Part shown: piece after piece, positions 1-13,865 of the stretch
Position numbering within the stretch: position 1 is the stretch's first letter
Layout of the letters: each line of letters begins with the position of its first letter
NCBI GenBank assembly: GCA_036583965.1
Contig: JAZBQD010000030.1
Coordinates: 87,093,300-87,157,299 of the forward strand
Reading direction: 5' to 3'
Source of the DNA: Prunella strophiata
Taxonomy: Eukaryota > Chordata > Aves > Passeriformes > Prunellidae
DNA: 64,000 nt
Program-made: the position numbers and the translations under genes
The notes under the pieces: model-generated
What the model was told of the DNA's origin: nothing
The model's input: the letters and a program-made list of their open reading frames with translations, nothing else
Databases searched by the model: none

Positions 1-850
1 CCTTCTTTACCATGTCTTCCACTGCTGAGTTGCCATAAAGTACATGGAAACTGGGGACTAGAGGATGGGTGGCAGGCAAACAAGGTTATCATAAAATTTA
101 CCATGGTAGTATTTAGTACCACAGTCCTTTCTACAGATACTCTTGGAACATACTGATTACAGTGCCAGGAAATGTGATTTATGCCTTTTCAAAGATTAAA
201 GTCCCAATTGTGACATTAAGGTCCTTTTATATAGATTTGTGTTCTTTAAAACATAAATATAATGTATGTATTTTGTCTAAAAGATACCTTAGGAAAGGAT
301 TGCAGTCCTGTTGTAATAATATTTCAAGTGTACATGTAAAATGTGGGCAATATTTGCTTGATGCAAACACATTTTTATTTATATCCAACAGAAATCTGTT
401 TAAGTGAAGGAATAGAGGTGTGTCCTAGCCTATATGTGTGTTTATTTTCAGTCTCAGCAAAGCTGCCATGGTGCAGGGTGCTTCCCTTCACTCTGGTGGT
501 GAATGATGAGAAGTTGTAAGAAAAAAGCTTGGTGGTTTCATGGCTGAGCCATCCCTAGGTATCTCATCTCCCAAGCCTCAGCCCTTTGTGCACACCTGCA
601 TGGGTTTTTAAGTTCTGAAGCACTGTTATGACAAGTTACACATTCCCTGTTCCCTTTCTAATGGTTTTCTCTGTGTGTTTGTTCAGCTGAGGTGGAAGGT
701 GCCTCATGATGGAGTCTGGTCTTTGTGTGCTGTGACCACACTTACCTGGTGAGCATCCAGGGTGTAAAGCACCTCTCATGCTCTTTTAAGCTCATATACC
801 CTGTGACACTGAGCAACTGCCTAAGGCATACCTTACTCACAAATGGATTC

Positions 851-899
851 AGAATACTCTTAACATCCACCCAGAAGAGCTGGTGCTTAAGAGTATTCT
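851..899. repeat. 12-bp perfect inverted repeat with 25-nt loop
   Basis: The left arm AGAATACTCTTA (851-862) is the exact reverse complement of TAAGAGTATTCT (888-899). The 25-nt loop contains a further short CACC/GGTG complementarity (868-871 with 882-885), so the transcript could form an extended hairpin. It lies deep within the NCK2 intron. A function is not implied. Confidence 0.75.
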
Positions 900-3800
900 T
901 TTTTAATAGTTTAGGTGCTGTGAACTCCTTACCATAATGAAGCATGTATGTGCTGTGCACCATGTAGCTGTACAACTTTTTTACCTTTCCTAAATCAGTG
1001 TCCTCAACTAAACCATAGTCTTTAAGCCTTTCCTGTCTTGCTGTACAGTAATTTCCCATTCAGAACAAGCAGAGCATGTGTCCTTCCTTAGAGGCTCCAT
1101 TGTTTTGAGGGGCCATCAAAAATGCACTCCTTCTTTTTAAACAAAGGCTTGCAAATTGCAAGACTGATGCTTCAGTCTAGTGAAACAGCTTTTGAAAGTT
1201 TTGCTTCAGCCAGTGAAGCAAGTTCTTAAGTTCTCTTTATACAAATATGTCTAATGTATCATCACTCCTGCCTCTCCAATGATCACAAGAAAAGTTCTTA
1301 TTAAAATACCTCCTAACCCAGCACAGTTGGGAATTGTGGTCATGAGTATTAGTCCTTAAACCAAATCTGTTTCCAACTTTGATCTTGAAGCTACTGCCAA
1401 AATATCAGGTACTGAACCTAAAAAAACCCAACAAAGTGTCACTCACTTAGCAGTCTGTCAATAATTAATCACGAATCTTGTGAAATCTCAGGAGAGAAGC
1501 AGCAGACTCATAGCTGCTTCCAGTGACGTATCTGCACCCCCCTTTTATACTTGTGTCACTCAAGCAAATGTTTGTTCCCATGGAGATGCACTTTCCCCTG
1601 CTTCTTTCTTAATAGATTACATTTCCTTGTGTTAAAAAATAATTCATCTGAAAGCATCGTTATCATGCAAATGATGTCATGGGTTGTCTATGTGATTACC
1701 TGTAGCTATCTGCCACTCTTGTGCTTATCCATGGTAATTACCAGTGCTTGATTTATATTTTTATATTCAATAAATATGAAAAGTGCCAGCCATAGCTCAA
1801 ATTGTGGCAGACCCTGTAGGAGCTATAACTATTTAATTAATAGTTCCCCTCGTTTGCTGTTGAAGATGCATCATCTGAATAGTTGTTCATCTTTGGCAGT
1901 CTGTGTTCTAATGAAACTTTATGCCACCACTTATGTTGGTGTCTTGTACACAAAAACTTATAATCTCATCAGAGAATTAAGTCATGCCTATTTGATGCTA
2001 AAAACTAATTTTTCCAGAACTCTTGACTCTCATTAATTATATCTCAACCCTTGAATATTTTATTAATAGAGTCCTATCAGCTTTACAGTTTTTTGGCTCA
2101 GGGTTGGTGGAAGGTTGATGGACATATGAGTACCTAGAATAGGCAACTTGATGTTTTAAAATATCAGCCCATTTATAGCAATGTCTTAAGGTTTCTTGAA
2201 TTTCCATTTTATTTTGGCATTTTTTGAAAAAAAACCTATTAAATAAAATGTGTTCAGAGACAGCTCTCCTAAATGTGTTGGGTGCTTATTAAAGTGATGA
2301 TTAATGCTCGTTTAGCATATGTTCATTAAATCAGTTCCTTGTGGACTGGAAAACAGCTCACCCAAAATCTCAAATGACCCCCAGTAATTTCAGAAGAGAT
2401 ACTTTAGAATAGCCTTTTCTACACCATTCACTTTGCCTTTGTCTTTCTAAGGGCTTGCTCTATTCTATTGTATCTTCCTTTAGTCCTGACATCAGGGAAT
2501 GTTCTATAACTTTTAACTTTCCTTAAATTACTTGCAGAAACTTTGAGTCTTGTAATTCTTTCATTGATGGATGTCTGGTTTTGTCATTTTTCTGTTTGAT
2601 ATATGCTACTTGTGTCTTCTTAAATCTCTTTCTTGAGTGAGGTCTAGTGAATACTCAGCTACAATGGCCTAGTTTTAAGTATGGAAATATAGTGTATAGG
2701 CCACCTATTGAGTATTTTAAATGATTCATCTTCTCATTCCCTTTTTTGTCTTAACTGAGTGATACTGAAAGTAAAACGTTAATGGTAATTTGGCCATTTC
2801 AAATTGCTGTCTTCTGTTTGCTCATATTGAATGAAATCTGGTAATTATTACTATTCTTAAGGCAAAAGCCAGCTTCCATGCCTGTGATTAAAATTTCATC
2901 TTCATTCATTATAATGAAGTTTAAAATAGTTTCCTTTTACAGTATTTCTTTTGCAGGGAGGGTGTTTTCTATACATTTTGAATAAGTCTTACTAAGCAAG
3001 AGACAGACCTCCAGCATGCATCTTTTAAACTGTAATTTTCTGTAATATAATTCTTCCCATGTGCTGGGGGGTGGAAAGGAATTCCCATATCCATTTGGTT
3101 GGAGTGGGTGTTTGCCAGCACCACCCCCAGAGCTGCCTCTGAGTGCAACTCCACGGGTTTCCCCGTCTGCAGCAAAGATGATCTATGCCTGCTGGCTCAT
3201 CTCTGTCATGCTGAACAGAAACCTTATCTGAAGGAAGCCAAAATAATTGAGAAGTCAGTTGTTTGTGTACTCAAAATAAAACTTCTACATTTTTTCCATC
3301 CCTTTGCAAGTCATTTTCCTGGCAGCAGCACAGCTCCCCAGGCAGCAGCGTGCCATTAGTGACTGAAGCGTGTGATCCAACAGCAGGGTGCCATTTTCAT
3401 GGGAATCCATGAATTTCTGAATGTTTCTGCTGGTTTTGCTTCACAACCAGCACTGCATATAGGCTTTTCTTATAGGTTTCTGGTCTTATTCCCTTTAGTG
3501 AGCAACTGCATAAGAAACCTTGAGGATACTTCTGCTCTGCTCTTGGTGTGGGTTTTTGAACAGATGCCCTACAAAAGAAAAAGGTTTAACAGAATGTGTA
3601 TTGAAAAGGAGATAGGACACCAAGAATACAGGAGAGGTGTTCGCAAATCTGTAGGGAACAATAGAAATGAATGCGTTTTGGTGATGATGGAAAGTAACAG
3701 TAACCTTTGTAACACTCCATAGACATGTTTGAGTTGCATGAGACACTTTTTAAATGGCTCCTTTATTGAGCTTCTGGAAGTCTGAGAAAGTTTTCACTCA

Positions 3801-6800
3801 CTCTTCACTCAGTATGCCAGACTTGGAAAGTAAGAATTGCCAAGCGAGATGTAATGTAGAGAAGCCAGTTCTTGCCTGCATCAGTGTTCCTAGCAGGTAA
3901 TTTCAGAAGTGTTATGAGCATCCAGGAGTATTTTCTGTGTTTGTCAACCCCTGTGGTGTGTGTCTACCTGGGTCAGTCTGTAGATCTGCAGGAGTCCCTG
4001 AATGCCACGTATACTGGTGCTTCCAGGAATCAACAGGTTTATATCTCTCTCCTCTCCCCACTTATTTTTATGAAAATGCTGGGTTTTTTTTCAAATTTAT
4101 AACTTCATATTTTCTCATTTGAGGGCTACTTAGTACTGCTTTCTCAGTGCTCATTTGGAAATTGACAGGGAAGTTAGCCCTTTTTTCTTTGCAGAGTCAC
4201 TGCCTAGTAAGAAGCAGAAATGAGGAATTGCTCGTTCTTTAATGCAATGGGTTTTTTAGCAATGGAAAACTGTTCCCTGTTACTGTTGGTTAAGAGGCTT
4301 GGTGTACTTCCGTTTTACATATAAATATTTCAACTCACATTTAAACAATGACCATCACAGTCCTGTATAACATGGTTATGAAATCTCATTCTCCTGTTAA
4401 GTTATCAGCCTTTAACTTCTGGTGTGCGCGTTTGGGTTTTTTTTTTGGGTTATTTTTGGTTTGTTTTTTTTTTTTTTGATTTTGAGGACTTTTAAAAAAT
4501 ATCTTGGTGATCCAATTTTGGTAGCTCTGATGTGATGTGTGTGGCAGATTTAATTGAATAAGGTGGTATTTTGATGTTCATCAGATTGCTTCTAAATGTG
4601 AAGTATTGAAATTTGATTACTAAAGTCTTTCAGTGGTAAAAGTTACTTATATGACTCTAATGTTGCAGGTTTTAGCTGAATATTTTCCAGTCCTTCCACT
4701 AATTTTTAAAAGTGTAATCATAAGTAGTATGCCCAGTATTTTTGGCACAGTCAGAGCAGTAAGTTGAGTCTTCAGTGCTCTTTGCTTGATGAATTTGTTT
4801 GTTTATCAGTGACCTGTCTGAGCCTCATCTGCAAGATTACAGAAACCACTTTAAATTCATAATAGAAGCAAGTACCAGCTTGAAAATATTTCTGTTAGTT
4901 CTTAATTAATTATTTCCAATTCTAGTCTTCTCTGTATGCCATAAGGGCATAAAATCACTGTATAATTAGTATATTGTTGTATAGCACAGCCTCTTAAGCC
5001 TTATACAACTCATGTTAATAAAAACAGATCAACCTTACAAGACAGAGTTATTTTAATCTCTCTAGAACTCCAAGCTTCCAATGTTTTTGGCCTTCCTTGT
5101 CACAAATCTGTAACAAATGCTAGTCTTTCCATTCAAAAACCAGCATTTAATAAAGTTGATGTTTAAAAATAAATAACTTATTAAAGTATATAACTACTTG
5201 TCAGATTTATCACATATAAAAAATCCTAAGGAATCATATGAAGTTTTTGTTTAGCCAAACATCTTTAGTGATAAAATCAATCCCCTTGTAAGAATTCAGT
5301 AAAAGTATTTTTTCTGTGTCATTTATTGTTGCTTTGAAGCTTTCTAGCTTGTCAGAAAATGTGGGCATGACAGTAGTGGCATGTCTGTTGTGCTTCTTGG
5401 AGGATTGGATGAGGGTAAGTCATCTCTATTTGCACTTTAAAGGAGTTGACGCCCAGGACTTTAAGTTCAAGTTTAGGGAGAGGAAGTAACGGATGTGTTT
5501 ACATACAGCACAAATTCTTGCTCAATTTCCTAGAATCCTAGAATAGCCCATTTCATGGTTGAATTTGTTTAACAGAAGCACTTTCTCAGCTGTGCTTCAT
5601 CCTGCCTTGTAGTTGCATTGCTCAGTTTGTTTGTGAGACAGTGTGGCAACGGTGGTGACTCTTCAGCAGTGATGAAATTGAGGAGAGCATGGTTTTGTGG
5701 TAGTGGGAGAAGTGATGGGAACTCCTTCTAGGTGTGGTGTCTTTAGTTTCAGGGGAAAAATAAGCTGGAACAATTGCATTTCTTCCAAGTTCACAGTAAT
5801 AATAGATGATTGTGGTTACATAGATTGCTGAGAAAGGAGGAATGGGAGATGTTCCCAATGATTGCAAACACAGGGAAGAGATTTCTTCTAGATTTCCAGT
5901 TGGAGCATGTGGAGTTAGGTGCTGGTAGTGCTGATGCCACTGGAGTGGTAGCAGATGATTTGTATAATATGTAATTGAAATACTTTGCTGCTTTCTGGAA
6001 ATATATCTGCCTCACAATCATCATTCAAACCTAGACTTGGTTAAAGTAGTCATTTTCACTTTATAGATGATCTTTAAATATATGGAGACATACTCAATAG
6101 CAGTAGTTTTGCATATGGAAAATTACATAAGAACACTGAAGACAGGGTTGGGTCTGCCTTCTGACTATCAATTAGATACATAAATGCAAAAAATACATTA
6201 ATTTTGAATTAGTGTTACTATAAAATATTTAAATATTTCTTTAGAATGCAAAACAAACTCATGAATTTATGATTTTGGACGTTATACACCCACAAACTTT
6301 TAACTAATTTTAATATGCATATCAACTGTGTCCACTGAAAGTAACATTAAAGGAATCCAAGTCTCTGCTTGGTGGAACTAAAATCAGACTTTCTAAAAAA
6401 TACTGTATTGTAATTTCTAAAGAAACATCTGCTTGAGAAAGAAAAAAATCTGAGGTTGCAGAGCAGACTAATGCAAAACAAACAAACAAAACCACAACAA
6501 AAATCCCCAATGAAACTTGAACACAAACTTCATGCCTTTTAAAGAGCTGAAAGCAAAGCATTTTGGTGAATATTCTGGAGGCACTCATGGTACAGAATAA
6601 TGCTTCTTTTATTGCTGGATAAGAGTTTCTCTGCTGGATGTATGCACCAGGCCCTTTATCTGCTTCAAAGTAAAAAGCCAAAACCAGCAGTGAATGCAGA
6701 AGTAAGAATCTAAGAATGCAAACAGCAGTGAAGCTTGTTGCAGTGCTAGCTTGTAATGGTTCAGAAGTTTGCTTTTTTCAGTTTACAGTTGTATATATAT

Positions 6801-9800
6801 TGTGTTCTGTTGAAGTTTTAGCTTTATTGGGGTAGATTATTTATTGGAGTAGATCATTTAATGGATTGTGCTGCTTCAAGAATTTAAAACAAAAATATAA
6901 TGGAAACCATGATGTGTTCTATCTTTCAGCAGATTTTTTCTACTGTGACAGTTGCAGTAAAATGTTGCAAGGCTGAAGGCATAAAGAAATCCTCCTAATT
7001 TTAGTGTATATTGAGTAAATAAATTTGTTCATTGTATTAGAAGTTTTATCTAGTAGGTATACTTTTTCCCCTTTCCCATGCAGAATGTCTGTGTGTGCTT
7101 GGAGGTACATTGACATTTACAGATCAAAGAACGAGCCTTTATTTTATTCATAATTATGTGTGAAAAGATAAAAGGATCACCTTAACTCAGTATGGCTGTG
7201 TGTACTGATGTCTTTGGTATTATTTCCCTCAATTGTCACCTTGGAGGACCCTTGGTTTTGCCCCTCTCTGAACCAGTTATGTTTCAACCTGTAATGTCTG
7301 GCCTTAGAGCAAGCCCAGAAATTAGCTCCCAAGGTAGTTTCAGGGCTCACTGTTAAAAGAGTCACTCCATTGCCAGTAGCTCTTCCTATGCCCTGTTCCA
7401 GCTCTGGAGGCAGTCTTTTACTTTCTTAGCATTAAAAGTTTGTGTCTGAACCTTCAACTCTTTTGATGTTTCGTTTTTTACGTAGAATAAAATACTTTAA
7501 AGCATTCTGCTAATTATGTCTCTTCTTCTGAACCAGTGAAAATAGTGTGGTTTTTTTCCCAAGTACTGCCTTGTACTGGATTCACTGCACACTGTTCCCT
7601 TCTGTCTTCCTTACTCTCAGGTTTGTGCAGGAACTGAAGTTGGCTGAGGCAGCAGAACTGGGGCTACAGTGAGGGTCACTGCATTGCACCTATCTGCCTG
7701 GGTTGGGCTTTTTGCATAAGCACATGTTTGTAGGGGTACATGTACTTGTGTGCTCTGCATACTGTCATCCCTTTGGCTTCATGTCCTAGCACGTGAAGGT
7801 GGTAGTAGAGAGAAGAAACAGATTACAGTAGCCAAGGTATTAGAGGTATTGTGTGGTGTGTGGAGCTGGGTCACTGTTCTAAAGACCAAGCTGAGATAAC
7901 TGGCAAAAATCAATAGCCCCTGGATGTACTCTGAGGGACACCGTTTTCCAAGGAATTACAGTGACTCAAAGGACAAGAGATTTTTTAATACATAGGTGAT
8001 AGTGGCTGTTCTTTCTTCCACCTTGGAATCATTGGGGAATTCTTCTCCTTCAGATGTGGCTATTTCCTTCAATATGCAACCTTAAGTAATTTTTTGGTAT
8101 TACTGGATGGATCTCTTTTTTTTTTTTTTTTTTTATCATTTTTGTAGCCTTGGGCTGTCTTGAGGTTTAATATTTCAGGATATTTTTAAGTTCTTTTTCT
8201 CTACATGTTTCCACTTGGATTCCATTGCTTTCTGTTTCTCATGTTTTTCAAAGACCTCAGCAATAGGTTCAGTGACACGTTCTCATACCATGCGAACAGA
8301 ATTTGTAAATTAGCACTCACGCCAAAAGAAAACTGGGGTTTGTCTTAGAATGTGTAAGGCAAGGTTTCCTTCCATTTTCTGAGTCTCAAAAGTGTTTTGT
8401 TTTGTGGAGTCTGTCCATAAAACAGGAGTTGACATGTGTGGAGTGTATGTAGACATAAAGCACCAAGCTGTGGTGCTGGAGAGAATGCCCACCTCTGTTG
8501 TTTTAAGGGGAAAGGTTCCAGCACAGGTGAATGTGATTGTTTACTGACAAGTTATTTTTGTGGTCTCAGCAAGTTCATTTGGACAGACACCTCTCTTAAT
8601 GGATGGTCAGCTTGGACAGGTGGACATTTAAAGTTGCTCTTTCTAGTAGATGACTATTTGTAGCTGTGTTTTGCACTAGAAATAATTTAGGAATTAGGCT
8701 GTACTCTGTCTAAATTATATGCAGTCATTGCCATAATGCCTGTTTGCAGTCTTTGGGATTTTGTAAATTAAAGGACATGGAAAGTGAAAGAAAACAGAGG
8801 AAAATGTATTTTGATGTGGTGGGAAGGTCATTCTTGTATATGGGCTCTACCAGTTTCCTAACCAACCTGTAATATATTTTTTCAATTGTTCATTCAGGAA
8901 ATTGTTCTCCAGAATGGGAGATAAATGTATTGCTAAATTATTACTCTATAGCTACTGAGTTTAAATGTAGAGAAGAAATTGTTCTGGTTTGTGTGTGAGT
9001 CTTGGGGTTTTGTGTTTTGACTGTGAGGACTAAACCTCAGATGAGGTGGGCTGTTTTCTTAAGTGAGCCATTTCATCCTGTTACTTCCCCTTCAGAGATG
9101 GAGAGGCCTGATTTTGTGTATGTAATTGCAAATAATCTGAGAGCCCTTGATTAATGAAGCTATGTGCATTGAAATTCAGAGAGGAAGTTAGTACAGAAAA
9201 GATGATACTTAGTTTGCTTTCCCCTTCCTAAAAGGAGTTTGCAAGAAAACTCCAGCATCGATGCCAGGAATCTGAGGATTTTTGAGGTTTCTTAAAGAGA
9301 AAATGTAATAAACATCTTGTATTTTCTTGTAACACTTATTTAATGTTGGGAAACGTTAATATAGTATAACATAGGAATTCTATGGTAGAATTAGTAATGC
9401 TTTACATCCTGCTTGGTGTTGGTATGGGTTAACTGGAGTAAAACACTGTAAGCTCAAAGGGTAGATGACTGTTGTACTTTCAGGAGGGACTGTCTTGGGC
9501 TTTTTGATGCTGGGATACTGCCCTTTAGTCAGTATTTGGATCATTGTCTTCTAAAGTATTTCTTTGAGTTGAGGGGCTGTATAACTGCTGCTTTGTAGTT
9601 TCTCTGTTCAGGTTTGGGCTTGGTGATCCAAACTTCAGCCTCTGTCTGTAACATCTGTTACATCTTTGCTTTTCAGATAAAGAATTGAGAGTAAATTTGA
9701 GCATACAAGAAGTGAAATGACTAAGTTAGAATTATAGTTGTGTGTCTCTAAAATAGAATCATTCTATGTTGGTTACTTTTAAGGGTTTTTAAATTGGAGT

Positions 9801-12468
9801 GTTGTCATCTTGCATTCAGGATGGTCTGCTTTGTACCTTGCTGTGTTTTTTTCCCCCACTTTCTTTTTAATTGATTGGGTTAGTGTTAGGAAGTCAAATT
9901 TGTATCCTGAGCTGTCATGTGCACCTATTTCACTTCGTATAAATGTGAGGTAGCTAAATATAAATCATCTTTGCACCAAGTGCTGGAAGAGGAGAGGGAA
10001 CATAAGCTATGATGTACTTCCTGAGGGACAGGAGTATGCATTGAGGTAGACAGTTTGGGGCATCTCATGCATATTAGTGATTTCTTTTGTCAATATCCTC
10101 TGTTAGTGTTTGTGAAGGAGAGGCAAACCAGTGTAGCTTTTCTTCTCCACATCAAGGGAACAGAAAGCAATGAGAAGTCCTACAAGGCTACTGTGCCTTC
10201 TCCAAGCACTTTATAGATATGTTCTTAGAATTATATGGCTGCCTTAGATTTAAGGTATTTCTGGTTATATTCTCTTATCAGGACATCTTTCAAAGTCAAG
10301 ATTGCATAATTTATAAGATTACAAATCAGGTGGAAATATTTTTATTTGTGTTTGAAAGCAGAGACTGCATATTTAAAGCAAGCAAGCTTCAATTTAAATA
10401 TGTAGAGGAAGTTGGAATGGTGGGTCTGGAGAAACCACATTCATTTTATATGCCTTCTATTTGAGACCAAGACAGATGTTTTCCTGTTATATAGAGGATT
10501 TAAAATCCCAAGACCATTTAAATTTGCCTAATGAGTCTTGCACTTCACTTTGCCACTGGAGTAAGAACATCCATGAGGCAGTTTATGGAAGCCTGGAGAC
10601 TGAGCATTGTCTCTGTTCACATATGTCCCTATATTACATCTTTATAATTTGAACCTTTTGCTCTAAAATGCTTTGGGTACAGAAAATTCAGTACCTGATA
10701 CGGAAATTTGAATGTACCTTTCCTGATCACAAATAGGCATGTGTAGCACAGTGTAAATGACAGGAATTCATGCAGTTGTTCTCAGTGTAGTTGTTGAGTT
10801 GATTTCTTTGCAGAAGCCTCCAGACTGAATAGTGTTTGATGCATGGAAAACTTTGACACTACTTTTTTGTGTGTTTGAAAAGCAGTGATAAAGCAGCCTG
10901 ATTGTTAAAATGTCAGAGTTTCACTTTGACATTTAGAGAAGAGGTTCCATTTTCTGATTTGTTCTAGTGTGGCTATTTTTTTTGATATTGAGCTTCTTAG
11001 AGAAGATAGAAAAAGCCATTAATTGAGCTGTAAAGCTTTATTTCTGTATTACAAATGCAGTTGAAGGTTTCTGGAATTTATAGCAGTGTCCTTTAAAGAG
11101 TGCTGTTGATGGATATGTTGCTTCTGAAACACTGACTGTCCCATATGGATCTTAGCCTTTGAACATTTTCTCAGAAACTGGACATGTAGGTGGAGGGGGA
11201 GAAGAAGGAGTGGGAGGTTGCAGTCTGAAAATGTGCAGAAATGTTTGGCTTTTCTTTCTGTGTAACAGAAGAAACTTTGGTCTGCCGAATTCCTTAGTAA
11301 TAAAGAAGCAAAGACAAGTTAATTTGAAATTATAAAAGTAATAATAAATTACAAAACTACATGAATGTCTGATTTGAATATTCCAGGTTGACAAGAAGTT
11401 GTATTTAGCTCTGAGTGGATGAATTACTTAATTTACATTGCATTGTGGTGGGTTTTTTCCTGAAAAAATTTCCTGAGAAGTTAATTGCTTCTTTCTTAAT
11501 GCAATTTTTAGTTTATTTCAAAACATACACTGTACACTTTGCACTCTTATAAATGTATGCATTAATATGCAATATAATTCATTGCTGTAATATTAGAGAT
11601 GAATAACTTATTTGTTAAACAAGAAAGGATCATTGTTTTTAACTGCATCTGTATGAAGTCAGATGGAATTTCAATTTGTTAGAATACACAAGAAAAATAA
11701 TTTTAGGTATCTTAAATGAAAAAAATGGCTAAAATGTTGAAGAACTATTACTTCTAAATTAAAACTAATTTTGAGAAATTTGCTTGTTTCTGTTGCATCT
11801 AACAGAAAACACTAGATTAGTAAATTGAATGAAAATTTCTTGTTGTCTTGCCTTTGAAGACTTTTAAAATAAGGAGAGTTGTTCTGTAAATTTGATTCAG
11901 TGTTTAGGGGAACTAAAATATATCTCAATTTCAGCTCAAAATTATTTATTAACTTTTTATAGCACTCTGAAATTAGCAGTAATTATGTTAAACTTCTATT
12001 TTATTTTATTTTTCTCTGGGTATTTATACTGGAAGTTCTCTTAGTTCATTTGTTTGACTTCCTCAGATTTATCAGCCTCAAACTTGTTTATCTTGAATCT
12101 GTCAGCTCTTTAATGGAAGTCGTTTTTTTAAAATATTATAGGGTTAAATTTCTCAGTGCTCTGGAGTGCTTTGTTTCAGTTTGAATTATAATGGGATTAT
12201 TTTTAAAGAACAAAACCCATTGCTATAAAAAAATTGTTGAAATGAAAATATGTCCATTAAAGTTGTACTGTGACATGTTCTTTGTGTGGCTTCTATAATT
12301 TTATGGGGTTCTTTGAGGGTGTTTTATAACCATAAAACAAGTGGTACTGTTAAAAATATTTTGCTCTAGAGGGAGAGTGCCTAAATTAAAATGCATTAAA
12401 ATTAGTATGAAATATTTTACAAGTAATTGCTTTGTTGTTTATGAGGGGGGGATTTGTTGTGTTTGGTA

Positions 12469-12541
12469 TTTTTGTTGTTGTTTTTTTTTTTTTGTTTTGG
12501 TGTTTTTGTTTTTGGTTTTTGTTTGTTTGTTTTTGTTTTTT
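12469..12541 (+). repeat. T/G low-complexity tract
   Basis: A run made almost only of T and G, with repeated GTTT and TTTTTG motifs around a 13-T block. It is simple low-complexity intronic sequence. It produces a spurious hydrophobic open reading frame rich in Phe and Val. Confidence 0.85.
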
Positions 12542-13619
12542 AATTCAGAGAGTAACGGTCAGTAATATTTTAAAAAGTTGAGTTACTGGTTAATGCATAT
12601 TTCCCATGAAAGATCTTTTTTTAAATTATTTTTTTCCCATAAATAAATTTTCAAATATTCATGTGAAGTTTAAAACCCATGCTTTGACAGCCTGTGTGAG
12701 AGTTGTGCATGTACATGTATCCTTTTCAGCTCTAGTATCAGTTTCTGTGTTTTGGGCAGGTGATATATTCCACAGCATATTTTAATTTTTTAATTGAGGA
12801 AAAAGCTTGTTGTGTTTGTAAATAGACTATGAAAGAGAGTATTTGTTGGTATTTGATGCACTATTAATTCAGGATATCTCTATGACTCTTTTCTTGCTCA
12901 AGTTACTTTTTTGCCAACTTACAGCTTTGTAGTAATATATATTAACTGATCAAAAACTAATTTCAAACATAAAGGGTTGAATACTTCATAGAAAAATTAG
13001 TTCCAACTTGTTACGATAAAAAAATCTATTAAGATATGTAAATATGGCAATAGATGAAAATGCACAAATAGTTGTCTTTCTAATTGCCATGGGGAGAACT
13101 AACAGCTTTGCTCAGCAGCCTCCATTTTTATATTTCCAGCTGCATATTTAGACTTAAAACTGGTTTCTCCAACATTGATACAGGATATTTAAAGAACACC
13201 ATTTACTAGAACTCTAGTCCCTTAAAGAGGAAGTAGTTTTCAAAGCTCAGTTGTATTGAGACACTTTTGTTGGTTTTGCAGTGTATTCTATAGTTTGAAG
13301 GTCACTTTTGGAGAAGAGTGTCCTTCCTTAATTTTTCTTGATATTTGAATAAGATGCTATTGGAGGATTATTAAGGAGTTGAATCTATTTTATTTAGTAG
13401 TATTTGGTCTTTTTCACTGAGTTCTGAATTGAGGAATTCTATTTTGGAAATTTAATATCTCACAATTTTTCTCAAAGCAATAGTTTTCTTGTATTGCAAC
13501 GTTTTTCTGAAAGGGTTTTTGGGTTTTTTTGTCCTGTGATTTTGATTCAACATGCAGGTGAGCTGCAAAAAATGTCTTTGCTCATCATTTGTATATTAAA
13601 ATTATGTGGTAAAATCAGA

Positions 13620-13640
13620 GACAATTTCTCAGAAATTGTC
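13620..13640. repeat. Perfect 10-bp palindrome with 1-nt centre
   Basis: The arm GACAATTTCT (13620-13629) is followed by one C and then by its exact reverse complement AGAAATTGTC (13631-13640). It is a compact 21-bp palindrome in the intron. Such a site can be a binding site for a dimeric protein or arise by chance; nothing nearby decides this. Confidence 0.8.
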
Positions 13641-13839
13641 ATTTGGTACTGAATAATGGGTTTTGTATACAGAAGAGGGAAAAATAGAAAAGGCAGTGAT
13701 ATCAAATCAAAAGGCAGTAATAGCAAATCAACTTTAGAAAAAAGTCAGGTCTCAAATCAACTTGGAATTCCTTCAAAAAAGAAATGCAACTATATTTAGT
13801 CTAAAGTTAAGCTACATACAAGATTTTACAAATTTAGAG

Positions 13840-13865
13840 AGCATTCCCCTTGGGAAGGGGATGCT
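13840..13865. repeat. Inverted repeat with one-base bulge
   Basis: AGCATTCCCCTT is followed by a GGG centre and AAGGGGATGCT, which is its reverse complement apart from one missing base. It lies about 200 bp after the 13620 palindrome. It would form a strong short hairpin in RNA. No known family is recognised. Confidence 0.65.

Noticed and set aside
3937..4122. Cysteine-rich frame resembling a small secreted peptide
   Set aside because: It is in the NCK2 intron, overlaps another frame on the same strand, and has no signal peptide or conserved cysteine spacing.
5521..5575. AGAATCCTAGAATAG stretch as another CR1 3' terminus
   Set aside because: Only about 15 bases resemble the CR1 end, and the sequence that follows does not match the CR1 3' region.
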